A DNA stretch of 64,000 nt from Salinarchaeum sp. IM2453 (GTDB lineage: Archaea; Halobacteriota; Halobacteria; Halobacteriales; Salinarchaeaceae). Under the pieces are notes generated by a model. The model made no database searches. It worked only from the letters and a program-made list of their open reading frames with translations, and was not told the DNA's origin. Of the stretch, positions 45,230-54,628 are shown piece after piece (within the stretch, counting starts at the first letter, position 1; every line of letters begins with the position of its first letter). The stretch spans positions 1,739,226 through 1,803,225 of the forward strand of contig NZ_CP081183.1 in assembly GCF_019693215.1 (NCBI RefSeq), given 5' to 3'. A program made the position numbers and the translations under genes.

Positions 45230-45412
45230 ATGAGCTTCGAAGAAGGCGATCGTGTCATTCTCCACGATGAACACAGCGAGTACGATGGTCAAGAAGGTAA
45301 AATCACACAGGTAATGGAGACAATGTTTGGCGATGCAAACTATACAGTTAGCTTTGACGAAGGCCAAGAAGCAGGTATTTCGGCTGATCAGATAGAAGCT
45401 GTTGAAGAATAA
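45230..45412 (+). CDS. DUF1918-like small SH3/KOW-type protein
   Basis: 60 residues from the ATG at 45230; an in-frame GTG lies two codons upstream. MSFEEGDRVILHDEHSEYDG, EGKITQVMETMFGDANYTVS and FDEGQEAGISADQIE give a small beta-barrel of KOW/SH3 type. This could bind RNA or protein. It is first in a tight run with an RNA-binding exosome-like protein (7-base gap) and rnp3 (14-base gap), which suggests a link to RNA processing. Confidence 0.78.
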   Translation: MSFEEGDRVILHDEHSEYDGQEGKITQVMETMFGDANYTVSFDEGQEAGISADQIEAVEE

Positions 45413-45419
45413 CACATAC

Positions 45420-45851
45420 ATGGGTAGTGTTCCGCTCCATTATGTTGACTTGCGAGCATTCTGTTATGCAACAGAAGACGACAAGGGGGTTGAGCGGGCA
45501 CTTCGACGTTTCTTACCCGAAGATACCCACATAGAACAACACGAGAGTGAAGGTCACTACGGTGACCGAATATTAGTTTTCTCTGCTCGTGTTGAAAATG
45601 CAGATGAAATTCGACATGTTCTATCACAACTTGCTGAGGGAGATGTGCTTGATACGATCTCCACAGAGATTGACGACCGTGTAACGGACAACACGGAACT
45701 GTTTATTCGTCTGGATAAACAGAAGGCATTCAACGGGGAAGTCGCTGTTGGCGAAGGAATCACATTTCGAGCAAAAGTTGAGGCTTATCCCGCCAAACGC
45801 GAGTACGCGCTTGAAAATGTGCGTGAATTAATCGACCAATACACTGATTGA
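45420..45851 (+). CDS. RNA-binding protein, COG1325 exosome-subunit-like
   Basis: 143 residues from the ATG at 45420; the open frame starts six codons earlier inside the previous stop region. The sequence MGSVPLHYVDLRAFCYATED, EQHESEGHYGDRILVFSARV and LFIRLDKQKAFNGEVAVGEG is the archaeal COG1325 family, predicted to act with the exosome or RNase P. The family is usually encoded just before rnp3, as here. No catalytic motif is expected. Confidence 0.87.
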   Translation: MGSVPLHYVDLRAFCYATEDDKGVERALRRFLPEDTHIEQHESEGHYGDRILVFSARVENADEIRHVLSQLAEGDVLDTISTEIDDRVTDNTELFIRLDKQKAFNGEVAVGEGITFRAKVEAYPAKREYALENVRELIDQYTD

Positions 45852-45865
45852 CTTCCCACTGAGAC

Positions 45866-46564
45866 ATGCAGCGTTACGAAACGATCCGGGCAGAAGACCC
45901 ACAAACGATTCAGCAAGGGATAGAATTTGCTTCAAAAATTGGCTATCAGGGATTAATCATACGGACCCCGCCAGGAACAGATATTCACCGAGAAGACTTT
46001 GCTGAAATCTCCGAGGATTTTAACCTAGTTCATGCCATTGAACTTCGTCCGGAAAGCAAAGAGCAGGCAAGTGGGTTAATAGGTCAATACCGATCAGAGT
46101 GCGACCTGTTGGTTCTTCGGGGTGCCTCAAGTCCACTCAATCGCTTTGCTGTTGAGCATGAATTGATTGATGTTCTATCTGAACCGATGATACACGGTGG
46201 TGATTTCAATCACGTATATGCTCATGCTGCTAATGAAAACAATGTCTGTATTGAGTTTGGATTACGGCCAGTTTTACAAACTGCTGGAGGATCTCGTGTT
46301 CGGCATATCCAAAACCTACAAAAATTATACGAATTGGTGCAAGATGCTGATGCTCCATATGTTGTCAGTGGGCGCGCTTCTTCCCCATTTGAATTACGTG
46401 GGTGGCGCGAACTGAATGCGCTATGTGAACACCTGTTTGAGGACTCAGGGTTCTTTGAGACCGGAATCAAGCAATGGAAGAAACGGGCTGATCGCAACTC
46501 TGTACGACACGATGATGACTTCATCGAACCCGGCGTTCGGAAAGAGTATCGATCTGACGAGTGA
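45866..46564 (+). CDS. rnp3: Ribonuclease P protein component 3 (Rpp30)
   Basis: 232 residues of the PHP-like TIM-barrel protein Rpp30: ASKIGYQGLIIRTPPGTD near the N-terminus, VLRGASSPLNRFAVEHELID, NNVCIEFGLRPVLQTAGGSR and VVSGRASSPFELRGWRE. It is a protein subunit of archaeal RNase P, which matures tRNA 5' ends. Its usual partner rnp2 is not next to it but 5.8 kb away on the opposite strand, at 52384-52743. A solo PATE lies just downstream. Confidence 0.92.
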   Translation: MQRYETIRAEDPQTIQQGIEFASKIGYQGLIIRTPPGTDIHREDFAEISEDFNLVHAIELRPESKEQASGLIGQYRSECDLLVLRGASSPLNRFAVEHELIDVLSEPMIHGGDFNHVYAHAANENNVCIEFGLRPVLQTAGGSRVRHIQNLQKLYELVQDADAPYVVSGRASSPFELRGWRELNALCEHLFEDSGFFETGIKQWKKRADRNSVRHDDDFIEPGVRKEYRSDE

Positions 46565-46598
46565 TTGATTCTGGTACCAACGTCAATCTGACAGAATA

Positions 46599-46654
46599 TA
46601 CAGCAGTAGCGAAGCGAACCCCAACTGGCTTCAGCTGTGAGAGGAAGTCAGCAA
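46599..46654. repeat. Solo PATE palindrome at a probable inversion breakpoint
   Basis: TACAGCAGTAGCGAAGCGAA, a CAACTGGCTTCAGCTGTGAG core and a GGAAGTCAGCAA end, plus orientation. It lies 35 bases after the rnp3 stop, where the next gene of the conserved cluster would be expected. Confidence 0.6.
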
Positions 46655-46671
46655 GGTTCAGAGTGATAGAC

Positions 46672-47400
46672 TTAGCTAAACTTTTGTTCCCAATCTTGAG
46701 CTGGCATTGATTCCCCGGTAATGCCGTCTGGACCCTGTGCAAGAAGTTGTACAGCAGCATCATTCATGACATCAATATCAAGAATATTATCTCGCTCCGT
46801 CTCCGGCAGATGATCCCAAAACCCGGTATCTACGCGTCCACCGGGATCGAGTCCGTTTACATTCACTCCTGTTGACTCAAGTTCCAATGCTTGCGTTTGT
46901 GTCATTCCTTCCAGTGCCCACTTTGATGTCACGTATGGGCCCCAGTTAGTCGAGGCTCGACGTCCCAGCCCAGATGAGATGTTTATTACATTCCCTCGTC
47001 CTTGGGATAGCATTTCAGGTACGACATGTTTTGAATAGAGGAATGCCCCTGTGACGTTTACCTCAAGAATACGGCGAAAATCTTCAACATTGACTTCATA
47101 CAGTGGGTGCTGCTCATCATATAAGCTCAACAAGCCAATTGCTGCATTGTTGACTAATCCTGTTATTGTTCCGTATTGCTCTTGTGTCTCTGATACGACA
47201 CGCTGAACTGCTTTTTCGTCGGTAACATCTGATCTAATTACAAGTGTTTCTCCGTCCGCTGTAGATGCGACGTCTTGTAGCTTTTCCTCGTTTCTTGCGG
47301 TTAATACCACATTTGCGCCTTCTGTTGCGAACCGTTTTGCCATTGACGCGCCAAGTCCCTGACTTGCCCCAGTAACGATTATCGTTTCGTCTGATAGCAT
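46672..47400 (-). CDS. SDR family oxidoreductase
   Basis: 242 residues of a classical short-chain dehydrogenase: cofactor loop TGASQGLGASMA at 10-21, NNAAIG, catalytic Ser in NISSGLG and YVTSKWALEG with the Tyr-x3-Lys pair. An Arg in LTARNEEKL after the second strand favours NADP(H). The substrate is unknown. A second SDR of different subgroup lies 103 bases upstream on the same strand. Confidence 0.9.
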   Translation of the reverse strand: MLSDETIIVTGASQGLGASMAKRFATEGANVVLTARNEEKLQDVASTADGETLVIRSDVTDEKAVQRVVSETQEQYGTITGLVNNAAIGLLSLYDEQHPLYEVNVEDFRRILEVNVTGAFLYSKHVVPEMLSQGRGNVINISSGLGRRASTNWGPYVTSKWALEGMTQTQALELESTGVNVNGLDPGGRVDTGFWDHLPETERDNILDIDVMNDAAVQLLAQGPDGITGESMPAQDWEQKFS

Positions 47401-47503
47401 TATCTATGAGTGGTATTGCAACTGGTATAGATTTCTTGCTTTGTGATGACTGGGCTTACAGAAGAGCCAGGCTGAGTGTCTTGGGCTTCGACTTTGAGGT
47501 ATT

Positions 47504-48190
47504 TCATCTAATCGCCTGTTTCCATTCTCGCAGCCCGACAATTGATCCATCGAGAGTTTCAGTTTCACACTCGAATGCTGCCCACTCAAACATTGCAGCG
47601 ACATCCTCTGGGTCGCGGCCCTTTCCTCCCGTAATCTCGGTTGCGACTAGTCCTGGATCAACGATTCCGACAGTTGCCGAGATATCAGCAGAAAAATTAC
47701 GAGCAAGTCCTTCGGCTGCCGCTTTTGAGACGCCGTATGCACCGACGCCTTCGGTTGGTTTACGGGCAACTGTTCCAGATGGAACTAACACACGAGAAGA
47801 CTCTGATAGATACGGAAGTGATTCCTTAACTGTTGCAAATACCCCGTAGACATTGGTCCTCCATACTGTCTGAAAGTCGTTGTATGATTCATCTGGAAGG
47901 GGAACATTTCCACTTGTCGGCGAGGTAATCGCTGCAGCCGGTATCACAAGATCAAGTGTGTCGACAGATGCCTCTTCAAGCATTGCTGTAATTTCGTCTT
48001 CGTTCTGAACATCAATCGAGTGAATCGTTGCTTTCGCTCCATTTTCTTCTACAATTGATTTTGTTTCCTCAAGTGCCCCTGTCGAACGCGCGGCCAACAC
48101 AAATTCTCGAGAGCTTGTCGCAAGTTCTGCTGCAATTGCTGTTCCTAATCCACCACTAGCTCCGGTTATAAGAATTGCACTTTCTGACAT
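47504..48190 (-). CDS. SDR family oxidoreductase
   Basis: 228 residues. Cofactor loop TGASGGLGTAIA at 9-20, an ARSTGA segment after strand 2 (NADP-like), an active-site Ser in VLVPSGTVARK and YGVSKAAAEG with Tyr-x3-Lys. The usual NNAG motif is replaced by IPAAAIT. It is slightly short for the family. Substrate unknown; probably co-transcribed with the SDR downstream. Confidence 0.87.
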   Translation of the reverse strand: MSESAILITGASGGLGTAIAAELATSSREFVLAARSTGALEETKSIVEENGAKATIHSIDVQNEDEITAMLEEASVDTLDLVIPAAAITSPTSGNVPLPDESYNDFQTVWRTNVYGVFATVKESLPYLSESSRVLVPSGTVARKPTEGVGAYGVSKAAAEGLARNFSADISATVGIVDPGLVATEITGGKGRDPEDVAAMFEWAAFECETETLDGSIVGLREWKQAIR

Positions 48191-48345
48191 ACACTATCTA
48201 TCTATGAAAGAAAGCTATATTTTCGCATCCCGGCGGATACCGCCGTTTTTATAACTTGAATAATGATTCAGGTATTGTCCTATCTGCCTGTAGGGGCCAA
48301 CTCCTGTCATCGAGATGCTGTCGGAGAGAGCAGAATGGAGGTGAT

Positions 48346-48849
48346 TCACCGAAGTATTCGGACGGCAATTGTGCTTATTGCGGCTGTGGCAGTCGCGACA
48401 ATCCCCACAAGCAATGAATGCAATATTAGACCAGTTAATGAAGGGGATACTGGACCAGCAGTGATTCCAACAGCATATCCCACAATAAGTACGTATATTA
48501 TAGTACCGATTCCTACGCTAGTTCCAGCTATAGCAACTACAATCTCTTCTTTTGCTCCTGACCACGCTTGTGTTATCGCCCCGAAGAAAGCAGCAATGAC
48601 CAGTGGAAAAAAGAACGCTGTTTGCAATGCAACTTCGGCAACAGAACGTATCTTTCCTTCTGTAATCCCATCTACTGTCCTCAAAATCCGCACTCCAAGT
48701 AAGTCCCCGATGAATAGATAGCTAACAACCGCCATCCCAGCCAATATAAAAAGAGCTGTCAAAAACTGTATGTCTGTAATAATATCGTCTATTTCCTGCT
48801 GATCTTTGGAGTCATCATCTTTTCCATGGGACTTATCTCGTTTGGACAT
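48346..48849 (-). CDS. Four-TM haloarchaeal membrane protein
   Basis: 167 residues: a charged N-terminal tail (MSKRDKSHGKDDDSKDQQE), then TM segments at about 27-48, 72-95, 103-125 and 138-162. No motif that indicates transport or catalysis. The second and third helices flank a short loop QAWSGAKEE. Function unknown. The 155-base spacer downstream of it, before the SDR gene, holds no feature. Confidence 0.65.
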   Translation of the reverse strand: MSKRDKSHGKDDDSKDQQEIDDIITDIQFLTALFILAGMAVVSYLFIGDLLGVRILRTVDGITEGKIRSVAEVALQTAFFFPLVIAAFFGAITQAWSGAKEEIVVAIAGTSVGIGTIIYVLIVGYAVGITAGPVSPSLTGLILHSLLVGIVATATAAISTIAVRILR

Positions 48850-49001
48850 GTGTCACCTAAGGGAATTTCTTGTTCTTACTCTGTCTTGTATATAATCAGT
48901 GTCTTTTTTCTTGATGAGTTATTACTTGACATAGATACCGGAAACTGATATGTTATCGTTACTTAGCATAGCTATTGAGGGCACTTCCCGTTTGATATTC
49001 C

Positions 49002-50306
49002 ATGTCTGATGACATTGATGTCCCAACATATGACGATCTTAAGCAGCGACTAGCGTCCCAAGAACGGAGTTTGCCGTTCCGCGTTCTTCCGGATAACATT
49101 GCAATGTCGATTACTCGGGGTAGTCTAAATGCCAGCGAAATTAAATCTAACCGGTCCACAGCTGCCTCAGAGTATGAGAAACAACTGGAAACCGCAGCCG
49201 AGAAAAGAGATCAACTTCAGAATTTAGCACGCACCTATCAACAAGATAGCGACTCGATTGATGCCGATGAGTTTGAACAGGCAATATCAGGGGCAAGACA
49301 GGCAAAACAATCCATAATAGATCTCCGAGAGCGCCAAAGCGAGTTCTTACTTACAACAGAACACAAGCGACTAATCGAACTTCGAGACGAACTTACTGAG
49401 CTGATACAACAAGGTAATAATATTATAGAAGCTTCCTCTGCTGTCAATAAGACAAATACAGTCACCCTTCCAGAAGAATTGGATCAGTGGGTGACTGAAA
49501 AAGCAAGTCAACAGGAAATGGATTCTGACGCATATCTTCAACTTCTGTTGCAGACACACAAGCAACTACTCGAAGAGGGCAATTCACCCACAGCGGTGTC
49601 TGACCAGCAGTTTCAGCAGACAATCCAAGACCTTCGATCATCCCAGCAGGAATTGATCAATGATCTCCGTGACCGAATAACCGAGGTAAAGTTGGAATCC
49701 GAGCAAAAAGCACCAAACCATCACGAGCACTCTCACCATCAGCACGAGCTCAAGGATATCACATCAGACATAGAGGACGGCGAAGAACGTGTCGATGGGC
49801 ATGCTACTGATATGACACAAGTCCGCTCAAATTTGGATGATGGGTTCAATAAATATGAAAAAACGCTGATAACACTCTTGGAACAAACAGATAATTCCAT
49901 TGAGAAGTCGAAGGTTCTTGGCGAATCATTACTCGAATTACGAGAACTTCTGGATCCGGCTGTTAAGAAATATGCTCAGCAAGACTTACTGTCAGATATA
50001 ATGAAAACTGCTAACCGCCAGAATATCACTAAAGCTCGATGCGCTGAATGTGGGTCAAAAGTTCAACTTTCACAACTCACGACTCCTCAATGCCCCTATT
50101 GTTCAAGCCGATTTGTCGATGTCGAGTCAAAACAACATGTAACAGGGCTGATTCGGCGACCAACGTTAGTAACAAGTGGACGTCCGGCATTAGTGAGTGC
50201 TGAAACAGCTGAAATCACTGAACGCGTTGAGGAAACACTTGAAGAAACGCAATTAACAAAACACAGCGAGATAGATAGTGAGCTAATAGATTCCGACGGT
50301 GAATAA
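49002..50306 (+). CDS. Coiled-coil protein with C-terminal zinc ribbon
   Basis: 434 residues, not recognised. Order of parts: an N-terminal folded segment with ERSLPFRVLPDNIAMSITRG, a long coiled coil (about 45-150), a short ribbon-helix-like segment VTLPEELDQWVTEKASQQEM (about 152-171), a second coiled region with a His-rich patch HHEHSHHQHE (about 243-252), more helix, then a zinc ribbon CAECGSKV...CPYCSSRF at about 347-370 and an acidic tail. It could be a DNA- or RNA-binding scaffold. It stands alone between unrelated genes and is AT-rich in codon choice like its surroundings, so I see no sign of recent transfer. Confidence 0.7.
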   Translation: MSDDIDVPTYDDLKQRLASQERSLPFRVLPDNIAMSITRGSLNASEIKSNRSTAASEYEKQLETAAEKRDQLQNLARTYQQDSDSIDADEFEQAISGARQAKQSIIDLRERQSEFLLTTEHKRLIELRDELTELIQQGNNIIEASSAVNKTNTVTLPEELDQWVTEKASQQEMDSDAYLQLLLQTHKQLLEEGNSPTAVSDQQFQQTIQDLRSSQQELINDLRDRITEVKLESEQKAPNHHEHSHHQHELKDITSDIEDGEERVDGHATDMTQVRSNLDDGFNKYEKTLITLLEQTDNSIEKSKVLGESLLELRELLDPAVKKYAQQDLLSDIMKTANRQNITKARCAECGSKVQLSQLTTPQCPYCSSRFVDVESKQHVTGLIRRPTLVTSGRPALVSAETAEITERVEETLEETQLTKHSEIDSELIDSDGE

Positions 50307-50667
50307 TCAAGATTACTCGACTCACATAATACAATATTTTCATGTATAACTTCTTACCATATATCTTTGTGTCTCCTCCAAATAGTGTGCTTAACTTTGA
50401 GTATTTAGCATAGTGTCTGACAAAGCTAAAATTGATATTTAATATACAGCCAGCATTATTATTGAACCAGACATAGCAGAAAATGGAGCGTCGATGGAAG
50501 ATTACGCTCCGACAGAATGCCCCGGCCCAAGCCCCCTGTCATCGTTGCCGTGCCTCTAATTGACAGACTCTCTAACTGCCGTATCTTTCAGCCCCTATCT
50601 TTTTGAGTCTCTCTATCTTGCTTGTAAGCGTGCGAGGCGTCGTATAATCTCCTTGTGGAAGGGGAGA
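50307..50667. other. Spacer with one hairpin, no gene seen
   Basis: A 361-base gap between convergent genes. GGAGCGT at 50485-50491 pairs with ACGCTCC at 50504-50510 around a 12-base loop, followed by a C-rich stretch and a T-rich stretch near 50600. No ORF on either strand is convincing. The hairpin may be a terminator or a repeat remnant. Confidence 0.3.
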
Positions 50668-51393
50668 TCAACGGGTCTTGATATCGTCTTCGTCTCGAAT
50701 GATTTGTGTTTCTGCGTTTCCACTCGTCTCCTCATTGACCAGATTGTAAAACTCGTCCTGCAGACCTGCCGGAAACGTGAGTACTCCGATCCATCCTCCA
50801 TCTGGTTGCCACTCTTCACGGTCTAGTTCACCAAACTCACGAATTTTTGCTTGAGCACTTCCGGCGTAATCGGCCGAAACCTGAACAGCTACTGTCACCT
50901 CATCAAAACGAATCGGAATCACTGGCCGTAATGCATCAAGTGCATCGTCAATCTGTGACTCGACCGTTTCCATTGGGTCAACTCGAAAATCGGTTTCTTC
51001 AAGAGCGCTTTCAATACGTTCTGGCGGGTGGGGGGCGTTGTCCATCTGTGGGTTAACCGCATTACGAGCAATCTTATTTATCAACGATCTCCGTTTCTGC
51101 TCCTGCATTTCTCGCCGCTGTTCGGCCGTAATTTGAATCTCTCCTTGTCTAATTACTTCCGGGATAATCTCAAGTGGCTCTGTAGTACCGAATACTTCCT
51201 CTAGATCTGATTCTGCTGGCCGGTCACCTCGAGAAGCGTTCTCGAATACATCCTCTGCAGCAATCACATCCTCAAGCTCTCCTTCAAATTCCCCTCGTTT
51301 GATTGCTAAGGCAGCATCTGGATCAACGAGCACTTCAAATCGCGTTCCATGTGATTCAAGCTTTGCTGTGACAGCCTCGTCAAGAGATATCAT
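50668..51393 (-). CDS. sbds: Ribosome maturation factor SBDS
   Basis: 241 residues with the three-domain SBDS layout: the N-terminal FYSH domain (FEVLVDPDAALAIKRGEFEG, VIAAEDVFENASRGDRPAES), the helical middle domain (INKIARNAVNPQMDNAPHPP) and a C-terminal ferredoxin-like domain (RFDEVTVAVQVSADYAGSAQ). SBDS, with the EF-2-like GTPase, removes aIF6 from new large subunits. It lies downstream of psmA with a 113-base gap, the standard archaeal order. Confidence 0.93.
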   Translation of the reverse strand: MISLDEAVTAKLESHGTRFEVLVDPDAALAIKRGEFEGELEDVIAAEDVFENASRGDRPAESDLEEVFGTTEPLEIIPEVIRQGEIQITAEQRREMQEQKRRSLINKIARNAVNPQMDNAPHPPERIESALEETDFRVDPMETVESQIDDALDALRPVIPIRFDEVTVAVQVSADYAGSAQAKIREFGELDREEWQPDGGWIGVLTFPAGLQDEFYNLVNEETSGNAETQIIRDEDDIKTR

Positions 51394-51506
51394 ATCAGCG
51401 GATAGGAGTGCCCGAATAAAAGAACTTATCCAACGAAACTGTGAGATTGGTTAGTGTTGCCTGTTGGTTCTGGATCTCATTGTCTGCTTAAAAAAGCAAA
51501 CAAAGA

Positions 51507-52259
51507 TTATTCTTCGTCTTCCTCAGGCTCTTCAAGGATCTCTTCTGTCGCAAGATACTCTTCGACTTCTTCGTCTGTTAGCGTGATGAACTGCTCTGAC
51601 TCAACATCGATTGTTGCCATGCCGACTCCCTCTGGCCGAAGTTCTTCTTCATTTACCGACGCAAGCGCGTTCAGTGCAAGCTTGATACCTCCTTCAAGAT
51701 CCATCCCTTCCTCATAATTTTCTTCAAGATAGTCCTGAAGTTCACCTCGATCAGCCCCGACAGCGAGTGCTTGCCATTCATACGGCGTTCCAGACGGATC
51801 CGTCTCGTATAACCGAGGTGTACCGTCTTCGATACCGCCGATAATAAGTGCGACACCAAACGGACGTGCCCCACCAACCTGCGTATATTGCTGAATATGA
51901 TCAGTAACCTCTTTTGTAAGCGTTTCAACACCAATTGGCTCGCCATATCGGAGTTGGTTAACCTGCGTTTGTCGGCGTGCGAAGTCTATCAATTGTCGCG
52001 CATCCGCAACATGACCAGCCGAAGCGATCCCAATATGATCATCTGCCTTGTGAATCTTTTCGACACTTGTTCTCTCCATCAATGGCGATCGAATCCGCTT
52101 GTCAGCGGCGAACACAACGCCGTCTTCTGTCCGAATACCGATGCTTGCTGTTCCACGCTTTACTGCCTCGCGAGCATACTCGACCTGATAAAGTCGACCA
52201 TCTGGTGAAAAGATCGTTATTCCGCGATCATAGGCCTGCTGTTGAGCTTGTCCCTGCAT
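51507..52259 (-). CDS. psmA: Proteasome alpha subunit
   Basis: 250 residues from the ATG at 52257-52259 (22 extra codons upstream are not family-like). The alpha-type N-terminus YDRGITIFSPDGRLYQVEYA with the gate-forming YDR and the GTASIGIRTEDGVVFAADKR segment are diagnostic. The C-terminus is very acidic (EEPEEDEE), typical of haloarchaea. It forms the outer rings of the 20S core. It lies between rnp2 and SBDS on the same strand. Confidence 0.95.
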   Translation of the reverse strand: MQGQAQQQAYDRGITIFSPDGRLYQVEYAREAVKRGTASIGIRTEDGVVFAADKRIRSPLMERTSVEKIHKADDHIGIASAGHVADARQLIDFARRQTQVNQLRYGEPIGVETLTKEVTDHIQQYTQVGGARPFGVALIIGGIEDGTPRLYETDPSGTPYEWQALAVGADRGELQDYLEENYEEGMDLEGGIKLALNALASVNEEELRPEGVGMATIDVESEQFITLTDEEVEEYLATEEILEEPEEDEE

Positions 52260-52383
52260 AGTAGTATCACTTAAGATTAATTTGGAATTGGGTCGTGTTA
52301 TAATCGGACAGAAGTTGGATATCAATTATAGATATCATATTGATCCTCCGGTCCGATTTTGAACACGACAATTCTCTGTTTGT

Positions 52384-52743
52384 TTATAAACTCGGGCCGT
52401 GTAAATACTTTTCTTCACAGGAACGTACCGTCCCGCTCGTTCCTCTGATAAATATAAATGCTGGGGTGTCAGAAATCTTAGCAATGCATGCTATTGCAGC
52501 TCGAGCCTTTGACTCAGTGTTCCTCCGAACCCGCACAATTGCCTTTCCGTGCTCGTTGTTGAACGTGAATTTAACAACCTGGAGTCCACAGTTGGCACTT
52601 CCTGTATCTCCTAACAACTGTCTGGCAGAGACCCAACAAGCTTTCTGAAATTCTTCACGCGTCACTGACCGTTCATGCGCGAGCGTAAACTCCACTGCAA
52701 GATATCGATAGCGCGGTTGTAAATGCTTAGGGAGGTGTTTCAT
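52384..52743 (-). CDS. rnp2: Ribonuclease P protein component 2 (Pop5)
   Basis: 119 residues from the ATG at 52741-52743; 27 upstream codons rejected because MKHLPKHLQPRYRYLAVEF is the archaeal Pop5 start. ACWVSARQLLGDTGSANCGL, VVKFTFNNEHGKAIVRVRRN and a final IRGTSGTVRSCEEKY complete the family pattern. It is an RNase P subunit that partners with Rpp30. Gene order rnp2-psmA-SBDS is conserved, but rnp3 is displaced to the other strand. Confidence 0.9.
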   Translation of the reverse strand: MKHLPKHLQPRYRYLAVEFTLAHERSVTREEFQKACWVSARQLLGDTGSANCGLQVVKFTFNNEHGKAIVRVRRNTESKARAAIACIAKISDTPAFIFIRGTSGTVRSCEEKYLHGPSL

Positions 52744-52853
52744 AGGAAGATGCTCTACAATCGGTATAACTACTGGTAGTATAATATCCTTCAAACCAGT
52801 TACGCTATCTTCCCAATGACGCATTAGTTGTCATTGTCGTCTTGGAGCTATCA

Positions 52854-54521
52854 CTAGTTATTTTCTCGCAGCTTTGTTCGTTGTATTTTACCACTACTTG
52901 TCATTGGCAGTGAGTCAGCAAATTCAATTTCTCGAGGATACTCATGAGTTGCTAAACGATCCTTTGCCAATTCTTGTAGTTCTTCTCGAAGCTGACTGCT
53001 CGGCTCCGCCTCTGCTGTTAACTCAACGTATGCTTTGATGATTTCCCCTCTAGTCTGATCTGGGATACCAATAACACCTGCCTGTTCTACTGCTGGATGC
53101 TTCAATAGGACCTGCTCGACCTCTAACGGTCCAACCCTATATCCTGATGTAATAATAACATCATCAGCACGTGATTTGAACCAAATGTATCCGTTTTCGT
53201 CCATTGATGCATGATCGCCGGTTAAATACCACCTATCATGCTGTTTTTCTTTTGTTGCTTGTGATCTGTTGATATACCGATCAAAGAAAACTTCATCGTT
53301 CTCTGGTTTAACTGCAATCTCACCTACTTCGCCGGGTGGTAACTCATCATATGTCTCTGGATCAAGAATCTTTACGTCATACCCAGGGAGCGGTTTGCCC
53401 ATACTTCCCGGCTGCACCTCAAACCAACGAGATGCATTTGATACAACTAAATTTAGCTCTGTTTGTCCATAATATTCATTAACTGTCAATGACTCAAACG
53501 TTTCATCTGCCCATGTGAGTATCTCAGGGGTTAAGGGTTCCCCAGCCGAGGCAATCGTCTTTAGCGACAAGTCATACGACTCTGGCGATTCTTCCATGAG
53601 CATGCGCAGTGCTGTCGGTGGGATCAGAGCATTCGTGATAGTTTGCTCTTCTAAAAGCGTATACACTGATTCCGGATCGAACCCCTGCATTGGTGCTGCG
53701 ACGACAGTAACGCCGTAGTGCCACGATCCCATTAATAACCCTCCAAGTGCGGATCCCCATGCCCAATCAGCTGGCGTCCAATTAATTGCAGCCGAGTCCA
53801 TGTTCCCATCAAAGAAATTGAACGCAGCAGCGGCTCGGCCGAGCCAGAGAGCGTGTGAGTGTAACGCACCTTTTGGCTTACCAGTTGATCCTGACGTGTA
53901 CATAACTGCACTTCCATCTGTGACTGATCCAGATGGAGGAGTAAACTCAGTTGATTGGTTCTCAATTTTGTTTTCGTAATAACTGGTTTTAACAGGATAT
54001 GTCAGGTCTGATGATTTCTGTGACTTGGATCCGTCATACCACTGGTGTTCATCAAGTATTATCGCGTGCTCCAAAGAATCACACTCTGCTGCAGCATTGG
54101 CAACTGCTTGATCAACAGATGGATCAAAAATAACGGCTTTTGCATCTGAATCGGAGAGTCGATATGCGATAGCGTCGGTACCGTACATCGTTGTCATCGG
54201 GACTGTAATGGCTCCGAGCTTCCAGATTGCAAGATGTGATACCGGTGTTTCTACTCGCTGCGGACTAACAACACCAACGCGGTCATCGGCCGTTATTCCA
54301 ATCTCAGAAAGTGCATTCGCGAGCCTATTTGACATTTGGTTAATCTCGGTAAATGTGTATTCTTGACCGGCAGCTGCATCAATCAATGCTGTTTGTTTTT
54401 CCACATTCGGATGTTTTGTGATTAGGTCTCGTGCTGGATGGTATTCCGACGGAAAGTCCCAAGTGAACTCCTGTCTGGCCTTTTCATATGTCTCAAAATC
54501 AGATGTGATGTGCCATGGCAT
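52854..54521 (-). CDS. AMP-forming acyl-CoA synthetase
   Basis: 555 residues with the adenylating-enzyme core motifs: A3 YTSGSTGKPKGALHSH at about 210-225, A5 NEYYGQTELNLV, A7 WYLTGDHASMDENGYIWFKS, A8 DDVIITSGYRVGPLEVE and the A10 Lys in TSSGKIQRTKLRE. The WTPADWAWGSA segment and overall length fit the medium-chain acyl-CoA synthetase group, which activates carboxylic acids of moderate length. No neighbouring gene narrows the substrate. Confidence 0.92.
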   Translation of the reverse strand: MPWHITSDFETYEKARQEFTWDFPSEYHPARDLITKHPNVEKQTALIDAAAGQEYTFTEINQMSNRLANALSEIGITADDRVGVVSPQRVETPVSHLAIWKLGAITVPMTTMYGTDAIAYRLSDSDAKAVIFDPSVDQAVANAAAECDSLEHAIILDEHQWYDGSKSQKSSDLTYPVKTSYYENKIENQSTEFTPPSGSVTDGSAVMYTSGSTGKPKGALHSHALWLGRAAAAFNFFDGNMDSAAINWTPADWAWGSALGGLLMGSWHYGVTVVAAPMQGFDPESVYTLLEEQTITNALIPPTALRMLMEESPESYDLSLKTIASAGEPLTPEILTWADETFESLTVNEYYGQTELNLVVSNASRWFEVQPGSMGKPLPGYDVKILDPETYDELPPGEVGEIAVKPENDEVFFDRYINRSQATKEKQHDRWYLTGDHASMDENGYIWFKSRADDVIITSGYRVGPLEVEQVLLKHPAVEQAGVIGIPDQTRGEIIKAYVELTAEAEPSSQLREELQELAKDRLATHEYPREIEFADSLPMTSSGKIQRTKLRENN

Positions 54522-54628
54522 CGTTTACTTGCGACATCACAGATATCCGGAAATGATTGTTTCGATAATGAAGGATATCCATTGAGTCCACACATTCAAA
54601 TCACAACCCGAAGGCAGTGCAGCCTGTC

